Of a stretch of 64,000 bases of DNA, positions 54,050 through 64,000 are shown piece after piece. The position numbers were made by a program, and so were the translations under genes. Under the pieces are notes generated by a model. The model made no database searches. It was not told where the DNA came from and saw nothing but the letters and a program-made list of their open reading frames with translations. Location: NCBI GenBank assembly GCA_047495785.1, contig JBLDXI010000019.1:2046001-2110000 (forward strand), written 5' to 3'. The DNA comes from Lepidodermella squamata (lineage: Eukaryota; Gastrotricha). Within the stretch, counting starts at the first letter, position 1; every line of letters begins with the position of its first letter.

Positions 54050-56420
54050 ATGATCTGTCGTAGAAGATTGCCTCTCCCGAAGGCAGTGCGATGCCTTCTC
54101 ATATTATTATTTTTGTCACCCCTGCTAATTCTTTATTTTCTCCATTTTTCGACGGGCGAATATTCGACATGGCAATGGTTTAAATCAACTGGAAACCAGA
54201 CGCCAATTTCATTTTCTGATGATAATTTAACTCCGAGGCAACTCCAAGCCATCTCCCTGGCTGATTCAATCAAGAAAAATTATTTCGCAAAAATGGCTGC
54301 GAAAATGAGATCAGAGCCAATGGGTAATATTCAGTTTTCTACCTCATTCTGCCAGCCTTCGGCATTTTCAACGAATACTACGTGTTATGACTTCATGTAT
54401 TCGGCAATTTCGGGCGAGAAAAAGTGCCACTTCCGGGAACATCACCCGTGCTGCGGCCTGGGCGACCGGCTGCGAGGCTCAGTTATCGCTTTTTACCTCG
54501 CAATTGGCACAAATCGCGTGCTCAATTTCGACTGGAAGAAACCGGGCGATATTGCCGATTATTTTGAAGTAAACGAACATTTTTACAAGGCGGAGTTGCC
54601 GTATAATTTCAATGAAACTTACAATCCTGAGACTACAAAAATTGTATCACATCGCTGTGAGTTAGACGGCAAGCTGTACGGCGAATTTATGGCTCGACAG
54701 ACGTTGTTAAATGAGACGTCTCGCTTCAAATATTTGAAGCTATTTTCTAATCGCCACGCTGGGCTGGACTCAATTTTGCGGAACTTTGCGTTTACGGAGA
54801 ACTTCGAAGCATCTGCGCCTGGCCTGCTCGAGTATAACTACGACTTTAACATTGCGATTTCAGCAGCTTTGAGGCTCATTTTCGAGAGGCCCAATGCCAA
54901 GATGAGAAATTTGTTTGATGAAGCCATTTCTGCTACGGTCGGGCTGGATTTCTGGCATCAGTCGTTCAAGATAGCAATTCAACATCGAAGCTATGGGAAG
55001 TCGAAATTTGATTAAATTCAATTGTTAATATTTAGTAAAAATATACAGAAATAAATTTAATTTATAAAAAATATTCAATTCGTAAGAATGTTCGAAAAAT
55101 TCAAAATTTTTAACGAGAAGTCTTTTATTAGGAAAAATAACGGGTAAGATTTCCGAGCAGGCCCCTTTTTAATATTTCCACCACTAATAATGAGGTTACA
55201 GCACTAAATTTATTAGTCCTGGCACCGAATTTTATTGATTTTTTGCGATTTCGGCGTTTTCGTTATTGAACGATACTGATGCCTTTCCTGATCCCAGAAT
55301 TTTTTTTAGCTAATTGGTGCCCTATAAGCTACGTAGAAAAAATATCGATGCTGGGTTCTAAGACGATATCGGGAAAATCACTGATTTGTAAAATCTATAC
55401 TTGGAATCGATATTTGCTCAATAGGATTGAGTATGATTCGTAAACTGACCGCTAATAGCGCAAAATATGTGTAATATGAATCTATTAATTGGTTAGGCAT
55501 GATAACAACAAAAATTGAAATTTTAGTGAAGATTAGCAATTCGAAAAATTTTAGGGGAAATCTAGCGCACATTTTTTGCTGGAACCCTAAATTTGGGGCA
55601 CCCAATTTTCATCATCGGATTTTCGCCAAAGGAGTAATAAATGAATAAATAATTAGTTAAATATCTAGTAAATTCAAATAATAAATTCAAATAAAATTGA
55701 TAAATATATTGATTTAGCGCAATTGGCGTTTGCGCAAATGTCGCTGGCGTAAATGGCATGTGCTCTCTCGAAGTTCAGAATTTACGGTCATTTTTTAATA
55801 ATCCAAATCGCTCTCAGATCTCTCACAAAATCCGCGATTTCGATCAACGAATTAGAGAAAAATAAATTCAAAGTCGGGTATCGCTCCGGGTATTCTTCAA
55901 TTAATTTGTGCATTCTTCTCTTATAGGGATCGATAACATGTATCAGTACTATAGTGGCGACGTTCGTTGTCAAGCCGAAGAAGCTATAAAGCTCCTGAAC
56001 ACTGCAAATATCACAAATAGTAAAAGCGTTGCAATTTTTCTGACAACCGATACGAATCAGGCTTCTGATGATTTTAAGCGGTTTTTAGCTGAAGAAATCG
56101 CAAAATCTCCGCGAACAATCAAAATTTTCATGACCGATGGCATCCGCAACATGACGATTCAGCATGTCGATAGGATAAATGGCGTGGATGACGAAGCTGT
56201 TTGGATGGGCGGGGCGAAAACGTACCTCGACTGGCTGCTGTTGGCGAAAATGGACCGGCTGGTGATAACGCGAAGCGGGTTCGGCGAGTCGGCTGCTCAT
56301 CTTTCGCTGGCTCCAACTCGACGGCTCATATCTCGCAATGGAGTGCCATGCATATTCGATGATCACACTGGCAGGACTTTGCTGGATACAACTATGGGTC
56401 CTGAGGACGATTTATATTGA
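54050..56420 (+). CDS. Fucosyltransferase-like type II protein, FUT-like copy 4, donor site mutated
   Basis: By homology the exons are 54050-54995 and 55927-56420, which would give 480 codons in phase 1. The N-terminus MICRRRLPLPKAVRCLLILL leads into a membrane anchor. HHPCCGLGDRLRGSVIAF, DWKKPGDIADYF, FSNRHAGLDSI, then GGAKTYLDWLLLAKMDRL and SGFGESAAHLS are all intact. The donor that reads TATG-GTAAGTCG in copy 2 reads TATG-GGAAGTCG here, so the canonical GT is lost. Without splicing, translation ends 20 bp later at 55015 and yields a 321-residue protein lacking the C-terminal donor-binding part. The exon 2 acceptor (TTATAG) is fine. Either a recent loss of function, use of a different donor, or a base error. 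Confidence 0.78.
55235..55480. repeat. Repeat family S, copy 2 (inverse)
   Basis: AAATCACTGATTTGTAAAAT and ACTTGGAATCGATA are the inverse of 35110-35390, in the corresponding intron of FUT-like copy 4. The repeat is inverted relative to the gene, so it inverted or inserted independently. Confidence 0.65.
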
Positions 56421-56559
56421 AATTTTTTCGCTTTGAGGTGATGATTAGATATTATCATCGTAATTGTACATAATATTATACATCATAGTATTATAAATTT
56501 ATTTTCTGAATGTCTGCTATTGAAGTAAAATATCGTTTTCACAGCTATTCACTGATTTA

Positions 56560-56690
56560 TTATTGCAAAAATCACTGCTTTGTAAAATCGATAACTGGAA
56601 TCGATATCGGCCGAGGCGACTGAAATATAACTGACCGCTCATAGCGCAAAGTACATAGAGCGATTTATGAAAAATTGACAAGTCCAACGC
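56560..56690. repeat. Repeat family S, copy 3 (partial)
   Basis: AAATCACTGCTTTGTAAAAT, TAACTGGAATCGATATCGGC and GCAAAGTACATAGAGCG. The last block also matches 39800-39825 beyond GT-A-like copy A, which supports a common origin of the two convergent spacers. Confidence 0.55.
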
Positions 56691-56834
56691 GATAAAGACT
56701 CATTTTGAGGGGGTCCCTATATCGGCATTGGGGAAAAGTCGGCGAAAACAAAAAATATCATCCATGTCCATTAATTTATTTCCAGTGATTGCATGCGTTT
56801 CAATCAAATTCTACTCATTCTAAAAAAGTTCTAT

Positions 56835-58575
56835 TCATTGAATTTCAAGCAATTTCAATCTATCCAGCCTCCACGTGTGGGGACATTTGTCGTTAATCGC
56901 CAGTCGCTTGCGGTGCGACTCAATCGCCCCTGGCTGATAGCCAAGGTCGACTTTTTCGAACAGGTACTCATGCGGGTTGATCGAGGCGTAGCGATTCGGA
57001 AAATTGGCGCAATAAATCGGCCTCGCCTCCGAGTCCGTCATCGAGAAACAAACACCCTGCCGAACAGCCCGCCACCAAGTCGTCGCATTTTTGCTGTTAT
57101 TGTAATGCGAGTAATGAATAGCAACTTTGGGCGCGACTCGGATGAAACTGGGCGGCACCCCGGCTTCGGCCAGCGTCCTCGCCTGGCCGTCGTAGTTGCT
57201 CACCCAACCCGGCTGCGATTCGCTGATTATCCAGTGGTAGTCGTCTTGAAATTTGTTCCACATGAACGTGCACATGATCGAGAATTCAGCTTCGTTGCCA
57301 ACTTTTACTACCTGCTCGAAGGTTTGATCGAACGTCCAGCCGGGCTTGCCGGCGTTTCGAATTATTGCATCTCGCATGTATTTAATATGGTCAGTTTTCA
57401 CGATAACAGGAAAATACGACATACAGTTGAAAGGTTCTGAATAAATACAAAAAGAAAAGAAAATGCGGAGAAATTTGCTTTCAATTCAGGTACTATTAAT
57501 ACCTATTAATTTTGGATAAATTAGGAAGCTGCGAGCTTGGAAAATGTCGAATTTAAAATTTCCGAGAAAAATATGTGAAGATATAACGAAAACTTCATTT
57601 GTAAAAGGTCCCACGGAAATATTTTACCGATACTTTTCAAGCCAGAAATCCATTTAAACCGGGTTTTTTTTATTTGATTTCCCAATTTCCGCAGCAAAAC
57701 ATTACTGGGCTAAAACTAATACTTATATTTTAATACATTTTAATTTTAATTTTTCAATGTTGCTATAAATAAGGAAAACTGCGCCCCAAAAGTTGAATAA
57801 TTTCGACCAAAATAATTGTTATATTTTTTTTTAAGAATTCAAATTGATCGACGAATGAAATTTCAACCCATGCAGTAAATATCGTGCAAAATTACCTTTG
57901 TAACCCGTCAATTGATAGGTTGTATTCGGCGCTCGTCCCCACCAGTCCGGACCTTCCGGATTCGGCGGGCCAAACATCGGCCGCACAACAGGTTTGCCAT
58001 CGACGAACACGTCATTGAGACCGACCCTCGAAATGAAGGCCGCATTCGTGTCCGTAAAGCCAACATACTCGGCATCTGTAAAATTATCCGCCCAAAATTT
58101 CAACCTGAGATGGGTTAAAAATGGTAAATTTATCGATTTTACAAGCAAAATGAGCTTACCATTGCGACTTGTGCCATCCATTGCACGGGAAGACGCGTTT
58201 CGGGTAGAAAATACTGACATCAGTGTCGAGTACATCTCGGCTGATTTTTTTCACTTTCGCGCTGAATTTGTCAGCTTTTTTCTTATTCTCGCCATCAGCT
58301 AAAATAACAAGTTTCAGGTGATCAGCCGGCCAGAATAAAGCCAGCGTATAAGCGAGCCAGTTTTTGTACTCGTAAATTCGATGGTCATCGACGGCCGACG
58401 TCACCATGAGTTCGATATCGGGCCATTTTTCATCGCAAGAACCGCGCTCCGGTTTTAGAAAGTCCACGGGAAATGTTAAGCTGGTATTGGATTTCAGGAC
58501 GGCTTGTTGAAAGAAAAATAATGCTAACGAGGTGAGGGCCAAGGCGGCTAATAAATTTAAACGTAGTCGAAGCAT
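56835..58575 (-). CDS. Putative GT-A-fold glycosyltransferase, copy C, intact (408 aa)
   Basis: Exons are 58160-58575, 57896-58104 and 56835-57436. GT-AG borders and phases fit 409 codons. The start MLRLRLNLLAALALTSLALF is a signal-anchor; an ATG 11 codons upstream (58608) is also possible. Then come EKWPDIELMVTSAVDDHRIY, a nucleotide-sugar-type strand (KLVILADGE), NGWHKSQWLKFWADNFTD, and EYVGFTDTNAAFISRVGLND, where DTN stands at the place of a GT-A DxD metal motif. The C-terminal half has FPVIVKTDHIKYMRDAIIRN, SIMCTFMWNKFQDDYHW, VAIHYSHY and QGVCFSMTD. I do not recognise the CAZy family. A type II Golgi glycosyltransferase is the best guess, and the missing second Asp of DxD leaves activity open. 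It is convergent with FUT-like copy 4, 415 bp apart. Confidence 0.72.
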
Positions 58576-58625
58576 AATCTGCAGAAAATTCAGAAAAAGG
58601 CTATTCAATTGTAATTTAATGAAGC

Positions 58626-58705
58626 AAAAAATTTGGAAAATAAGGTCGCGAATTGTCCATATTTTTTTTATTAAAATTGAGTAGATAAATTATTGGAAAT
58701 TCAAG
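58626..58705 (-). promoter_or_regulatory. Conserved upstream block of the GT-A-like family (copy C)
   Basis: GGAAAATAAGGTCGCGAATT and GATAAATTATTGGAAATTCA, about 50-130 bp upstream of the copy C start. It is shared with copies A and B. Confidence 0.5.
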
Positions 58706-59383
58706 CAAAGTACAGAAAATGGTGCCAAATTTTCTACGCAAATATTAGGGCCGTCTCATTATTTTTTGAATAATTCCGAATAATTATAAACGCTTGAGAT
58801 TGGAGTTTTGTGGCAGTGAAACATGCTGTTTCGTTTTCGCTATAGTTAAGCTTATCGATACTAATTTTTTAATGAATTATTCAAAAATCTGACCCAAGGT
58901 CATAAATCCTGAAAAAATACTCATAAACAAGATCGCTCTGAAATTAAAAGTCAAAAATTCATTCATTTTTTACGTGAATACTACTGCGAAAAAATCGGCA
59001 CGTTCCACAAATCTCACGTCAGTTATTTTTTTTTCAAAATTCAATCTTTATTAAAAAAATTTCATCATATCGCCCATATCACTGGCCCCTTTGAAAAATG
59101 AAATTGATACGGGCCATTTTTTAAGCGGAATCAAATTTCGAATATCGGGCCGAAAATTGCCCTTTACACAATTATCTAAAATCTACAATTCAGATTTTCT
59201 GAAATTTTCTGAATTTTCTGGATAACTGTTAAATGACAGTAAATTTCTGCATAATTTACAGTCAAAGGCCTTGAGTACGCGATTTAAACCATGCCAATTC
59301 CAAGCTATTTCAGTTTGACGCCGAAATTTTTCTCTATTCTCAAGCTGTAATTCTTCGAAAATATTTTTTAAAATAGATTCATC
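58706..59383. other. Intergenic between GT-A-like copy C and GT32
   Basis: AT-rich, no coding frame. The spacer is divergent and probably holds both promoters. TTAAGCGGAATCAAATTTC near 59122 resembles a worn MITE family G end. Confidence 0.4.
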
Positions 59384-60382
59384 ATGCATTATCGGAAAGA
59401 TAAAAAGTGGCTATCGGCAATTTTGTTCGTCACTTTCGGAGGCGTTCTTTACCTTTACTATGATCATTCGAATTCAGATGCATCGACTTCTTTCTCTTAT
59501 TCAGCTATAACGAGTGAATTCGACTTGTTGGACGCTAAATTGTTGGCAATATCCTCACAGAAATCCAGCGCAATTCCTCGAATTCTTCACCAAACATGGA
59601 AAACATCGCAACCCGGCCCTAAATACGCGAAATACCGCCAGAATTGGTTGGACCTCCACAAAAATTGGACGCATCACTTGTGGACAGATGACGAAAATCG
59701 AGCCCTGGTTTCGAAGCACTACCCGTGGTTTCTAGCGACTTACGACTCGTTCGCAATCGGCGTCATGCGATCCGACGTCATTCGATACATGCTGATGCAC
59801 CGCTACGGCGGCATGTACGCCGATTTGGACGTTGAACCGCTGCGAAATCTCGATTTTCTATTCGATAACATCACCCAGCCCGTTGCCCTAGCATACCTAG
59901 GGTGCAGTTCAAGTCGCCACAACATCCCGCCCGCGTGGCTAATGTCCCGACCTGGCCATCACCTGTGGCTTCTCGCTATGATGCGGGCTCAGGATGCGAC
60001 GATGAAATATAAGGGAAATGTCAGGCCTGAGTACATAACAGGCCCTGTTACGTTGTATAAAGCCGTTGAAAGTTACATTGGACTGAAAAGCGAAACAACT
60101 GGCAAGCGGATTGACGCTCGTCCGCAGAACTGTTCGACTATCATCGGCGACTTGCGAGTTCTTGAGCCTGGCCTGATTTACCCGTATCACTGGAAGATGG
60201 CTAAAACGCCTATCGGCAGGGTTTGCAGTGGCGAGTCGAAGCAACAGGACGAAGTGGCTTGTAAAAAATTCTTCCCTAATGCCTTAACCATTCAATACAG
60301 CGGCAATTCTTGGAAGGACGACTGGAAAGGCTTTTTGGCCAATGCCAATGTCACAGAAGGTTGGAGCGAAGAGTCCTCATAA
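59384..60382 (+). CDS. GT32 (Och1/MIPC-synthase-like) glycosyltransferase, single exon (332 aa)
   Basis: Type II membrane protein: a short basic N-terminus, then KWLSAILFVTFGGVLYLYY as anchor (about residues 8-26), then the catalytic domain. RILHQTWK (66-73), W(100)TDDENR, RSDVIRYMLMHRYGGMYADL (129 on) with DLDVEPL hold the GT32 DxD (Asp147, Asp149). PGHHLWLLAMM and TGPVTLYKAV are also family blocks. GT32 members move mannose, galactose or GlcNAc in yeast cell-wall glycans, sphingolipids or animal glycans; the substrate cannot be read here. No intron, unlike its neighbours, so a retrocopy or transfer origin is conceivable. AATAAA at 60415. Confidence 0.88.
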   Translation: MHYRKDKKWLSAILFVTFGGVLYLYYDHSNSDASTSFSYSAITSEFDLLDAKLLAISSQKSSAIPRILHQTWKTSQPGPKYAKYRQNWLDLHKNWTHHLWTDDENRALVSKHYPWFLATYDSFAIGVMRSDVIRYMLMHRYGGMYADLDVEPLRNLDFLFDNITQPVALAYLGCSSSRHNIPPAWLMSRPGHHLWLLAMMRAQDATMKYKGNVRPEYITGPVTLYKAVESYIGLKSETTGKRIDARPQNCSTIIGDLRVLEPGLIYPYHWKMAKTPIGRVCSGESKQQDEVACKKFFPNALTIQYSGNSWKDDWKGFLANANVTEGWSEESS

Positions 60383-60599
60383 ATCTCACTACCTTGAGCT
60401 GTAATTCGATTGACAATAAAAACGCTCATAAATATTTTTCCGGGTTTTTATTCTCAAGATGAGCGTTTGGATTGAAACATGTTTTCCGAAGGCTGGAAGG
60501 GAACCTTTGGAACCAAGAATGGGCAGGGTATGATTCCAATTGTTCAAATTTTGGGGATTTTTCGATTCTTACTTCAATACTAAAATTGAGTGTCTTGGC

Positions 60600-60870
60600 A
60601 CTAAATTTTCCAATTTTTTTGTGATTTCGGGTTTTTCTTTCTTTTTTTCTTTTGGAATTAGCATTCTTTTTTCTTTTTCCCATCGATATTGAAGCCCCTG
60701 GGATTTTTTATTTAGCTAACAGGTATCATCAGATAGGTAGACAAAATTCATTTCAGGCTTCCTAGACTGATGTTATCGAAAAAATCACCGATTTATATAT
60801 TCGATACTTGAAATCGATATCGGGTCTACAGGCTGAAGTACACGTCGGAAACTGACCGCAAATGTGCATA
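60600..60870. repeat. Repeat family S, copy 4
   Basis: GAAAAAATCACCGATTTATA, ACTTGAAATCGATATCGGGT and GAAACTGACCGCAAATG, in the same order as in copies 2 and 3. It lies between the GT32 gene and MITE family G copy 3. Confidence 0.6.
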
Positions 60871-60910
60871 ATAAAAAGATATTTATAAATATGATAATAA
60901 AAATTGGGTC

Positions 60911-61212
60911 CTCCTTTTACCGGAACCAAATTTACGGCGAGCGGAAATTTCTAATTCTAATTTTGGAATTTTCTAATCGCCTGAAATCCCTTTTTGCATA
61001 TTTCTCGCGGTTCAAGATTGAGCACAATAATTCTGAAAAAATCACCAGTAATTTCAGCGTACCATTCTCTATAAGACAGAGTGTTCGATTCAGAACTAAT
61101 GCTTCGCCTACTATTCTCAGAATTATTCAAAAAAGGAATCTTTGAATATTCCAAGTTTTGTTCCGCTGCAGCAAATTAGGTTCCGCTCACCGTAAATTTG
61201 GTTCCAGTAAAA
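60911..61212. mobile_element. MITE family G, copy 3 (reverse orientation)
   Basis: Left end CTCCTTTTACCGGAACCAAA; right end TTGGTTCCAGTAAAAGATAT. Interior ACCATTCTCTATAAGACAGA is the inverse of the interior of copy 2. GAAATCCC/CGGTTCAAG blocks also match in reverse. Confidence 0.75.
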
Positions 61213-61508
61213 GATATTCCGATAAAAATGCACGGCTTATACGGATAGATGAAGGACGTGAAACTCGAAACGCAATATTTCAGGGATATCCAAAGCTGGT
61301 TTCAAATTTTGTGCTAGAACCCTAAATTCTGGCCGAGCACACCTAATTTTATTTTTCATGAGATTGCACATCCAATTTTTTTCAAGTTGACATCAATTTG
61401 TAATTTGAATTTAAAACATGGCAATTTTCATCGCTTTTATTTTTATCAATTGACTTGGAAAAAATTACATGTTTGTAAAAATAAATTATTTCTCTTAATT
61501 ATTATTAA

Positions 61509-62835
61509 TCAAAGCTGTAAATTCGAATGAGGCTCATCGGGCCCAAATTCACGTGTCCAAATGCAAGCTCCAATTTTCGATCTAACATCAGAGCTATTAT
61601 GTTTAGCCGATTTCAAGCCATATACATCAGGCGACGAATTTGAATGCAGAATTCGACACAAATTTCGCCAGCCATTTTTAACCAACCAATTCGGCTGACT
61701 TGACACAAATTTATCATATTGCCATGAGTAGAATTTCGCTAGTTCAAGCCGATCAAAATTCGGCGCCGAAATTTCTTGAATTATTCGAACAAGATCGATC
61801 AAATTTTGTTGATAACTCGTCGCATCGATGTACGAACCAGCTGGTAAAATTTCCGAATATTTTCCAAGGCCATAAACGATCGGAATGAGGCCGTATTTCG
61901 AGCTGAGAGAAAGACTTCTGAAGGCCTTTTCCGATATGTATTCTTCACATAACGCGTTCTCAAAAGCCAGGTAAAATCGATATTGTTCAAAGAAGGATTT
62001 TTCGCCGAATTTACGCCATTTTTCATCCGGCTGGCTTGAATTCCAACACCTGCCCCAAATGTCGATTTTCACGCCGAGGCTCGCTAGTGATAGCACCAAT
62101 TTCTCACGCCGACTCATTGTTAAACAATCTTTAAATTAATTAAATTAAATTAATTATTTTAATAATTATTTTTACCTGAAACAATCCATACAGCATCTTT
62201 CGGGCGTTTCGAGAAAGAATCGACAAATTCGTTGATTCTCGCTCGGATATTTCTTTTAAAATTATCGCTAGATTTAACTTTTTCTTCAACATTTTGCGAA
62301 GCACCGTATGGGAAAACAATTTCCGAATATCGACTATACGACATGGTGTAGTTGAATCCGAAATTATGCAAAAAGTCCCGATATTCCGCATCGTATAATT
62401 TGTTCAATTGAGGCGGTTCCAAGGTGAATAGAATGTAATTTTGCCACGGTTTTCTCGCTTCAATCGGAAAATCGGTGTAATGATTTTGGAAGAAGCCATT
62501 TGTTTGAAAAATCAAAGCATCAGCCTCAGAAATTAGCGAACGATTTGTTGTTAAATAGCATCGATTTCGCTGGGTTGTAGTCACCCAAGGTCCGTTATTT
62601 TTAGCGAAAACCTTCGACCAATCCGGGTCGTCATACCAACTGCTCCATAACCTTGAAAAAAATTTAATTAAAAAATTAAAAAATAATGATTGACTCACAA
62701 TATAATTTTCGTCGAGTTTTCCGGAACATTCGAATTACCATAAATTAATGTGAATTTGTGAAAATATGCCGCCAATAACCAGGTCGTTGATAATATTGCG
62801 CCGATGATTACGAAAAAAATCGGATAGCGACTCAT
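61509..62835 (-). CDS. GT10 alpha-1,3-fucosyltransferase (410 aa, three exons)
   Basis: Transfers fucose from GDP-fucose to GlcNAc of glycans in the Golgi. Exons are 62699-62835, 62176-62651 and 61509-62128. GT-AG borders and phases fit 411 codons. The start MSRYPIFFVIIGAILSTTWL is a type II anchor. TKIILLWSSWY opens the catalytic domain. YILFTLEPPQLN, FNYTMSYSRYSEIVFPYG, VSDCLTMSRREKLV, KIDIWGRCW and YRFYLAFENALCEEYISEKA follow in the canonical GT10 order, then IPIVYG, YSEILPAGSYIDA and FYSWQY. The FENxxCxxYxxEK donor-binding motif is complete. The family is certain; alpha-1,3 linkage to core or Lewis-type acceptors cannot be decided. Confidence 0.95.
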
Positions 62836-64000
62836 TTATACCAGCCTCACGTGATGAACGTCCGGGTCATTGGCAATTTTTCAGCTCATCCGCACAAGTT
62901 AATTTATCACAGCGCAATTTCGAGTTTATAAAAAATTCATGCCATTTTAGCTTGTTGCCTCGCAAAGAAAATATAAAGCCGAAATTGTGTTGCACAGGTG
63001 TGAAAAGAATAGTAATAATAATAATAATAATGTCGTGTCTGCGATAAGAGAGACACGGGGATGATACCTGTTTACTATTTACCCATATTAATGCAAGTGA
63101 ATATGCCTGTGTTTTACGCTAAAAAGTGCATTATTTATGGCATTCATGCCCATCGTCGCTGTCAATAACAAACGAGCGAAATGTTTACTTGCTCAATGAC
63201 CGCCCTTTGAAAGGCCTAGATTATGATTATGATTATGCTTAATTTCCGTTTTCCAAGTCCAATCAGTGTATTTTGCCTTTCATCTTTTTTATTTACAAAT
63301 GAGATTTATTTACAGTAATTTTCAACAAAATAGCAGGCAAATAAAGTCAGATAGCCGCCATCTTTTTCATCATAATAGCCACTTGATTATTTTTGACTTA
63401 AATTAGCACTCAAACTCAAAAGTTGACTGAATGTGAGCCATTACGTCTTATTTTGTTGGCAATTTAAAGATCGGCCGAAGCCGTCGTGGACACCCGGCGT
63501 CCCGTTCTGGCTTTTGCCACAGCACTCCGTGAGTGCGTGAGCCGCTCATGTAAAGCAGCTACTGCAGAGGGAGCCCAATCACTCGGGCCGCAATTTTCCG
63601 GCCTCTCTGCAGCAATAATGATGCAATAAAATTAGCACCGGGGCTCGCGGCCGAGCAGGTCATTTAAATGATAGGTAATTTGCGTATTCACACAGCCTTC
63701 GATTGAGGAATTAATGATAAGGCGCACACACGTAAATTTAAACGTCTCATAATTTCGTAACCGTCTGTTATTTGCGCTATTCAGCAGCCAAGAGATGTGC
63801 AATGGGTCATTTTTCGAATCAAGGACGGCTAGAAAGCTGCGGCAAATTATGTGTTTTATGTTCTAGCAGATATTTCAAGCATTCATAAATGGGACGTTAA
63901 CCATGTCATGCGTAGACTCATGTGAAACATATTCATCATTTCTGACACTTTCGCGGTGTTTTCTAGATGACCGGATAAAACAGTCCAATGACCCATGGAA
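62836..64000. other. Intergenic right flank
   Basis: Contains the GT10 promoter region, a (TAA)n microsatellite at 63010-63031 and a somewhat GC-richer stretch at 63470-63660. No ORF of note and no RNA gene recognised. Confidence 0.5.
63010..63031. repeat. (TAA)n microsatellite
   Basis: Six to seven perfect TAA units, AGTAATAATAATAATAATAA, about 175 bp upstream of the GT10 start. Confidence 0.9.

Noticed and set aside
56835-58575. Assignment of the GT-A-like family to GT92 (DUF23)
   Set aside because: The expansion and type II layout fit, but the characteristic GT92 blocks were not seen, so I left the family open.
63470-63660. GC-richer block at the right end as a tRNA or exon candidate
   Set aside because: No tRNA A and B box arrangement and no open frame with splice signals that I could support.

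Overview
The window is eukaryotic and almost certainly from an invertebrate animal. Evidence for this: a cytosolic HSP70 ending in EEVD, a seven-exon MSH2, a mitochondrial-type IF-2, an animal-type D-aminoacyl-tRNA deacylase (DTD2/ATD), GT-AG introns of about 50 to 2300 bp, Golgi-type type II glycosyltransferases, and many DNA transposons, MITEs and Jockey-like retrotransposon pieces. I cannot name the phylum. A short interstitial CCCTAA run, the TTAGGG type, argues weakly against a typical nematode or insect.

Layout. 0-2 kb: the last exon of mitochondrial IF-2 and a three-exon DTD2, both (+) and both broken by several indel frameshifts although their key residues are kept. 2.3-7.5 kb: the 3' end of a DNA transposon followed by twelve and a fraction copies of a ~375-bp satellite with higher-order structure. 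7.5-15 kb: mobile-element territory with two MITEs, a 0.7-kb element whose 41-bp terminal inverted repeats enclose the same satellite, a complete nine-exon transposase gene of the DUF7869-like DDE kind including an 18-nt micro-exon, and a 0.9-kb TIR element with an AT-hook ORF. 15-17 kb: a fucosyltransferase-like gene (FUT-like copy 1). 18-28 kb: divergent hsp70 (-) and MSH2 (+), with MSH2 introns full of MITEs and a decayed MULE. 28-33 kb: a four-exon gene for a Gln-rich, Arg-rich and Cys-rich protein, set among palindromic elements.

33-63 kb: a glycosyltransferase cluster. It holds three further FUT-like genes and one 3' fragment of the same family, three copies of a putative GT-A-fold family (one intact, two wrecked), a GT32 (Och1-like) gene and a GT10 alpha-1,3-fucosyltransferase gene. 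FUT-like (+) and GT-A-like (-) genes alternate. Homologous flanks show segmental duplication of a unit in which the two families were divergently and convergently paired. Jockey retrotransposons, TIR elements and a 1368-bp tandem duplication have since broken several copies.

How the genes relate. The four glycosyltransferase families all look like single-pass type II Golgi enzymes, so joint work on one glycan class is plausible but is inference. hsp70 carries clear heat-shock elements, and MSH2 and DTD2 are housekeeping quality-control genes. No tRNA, rRNA or CRISPR array was recognised.
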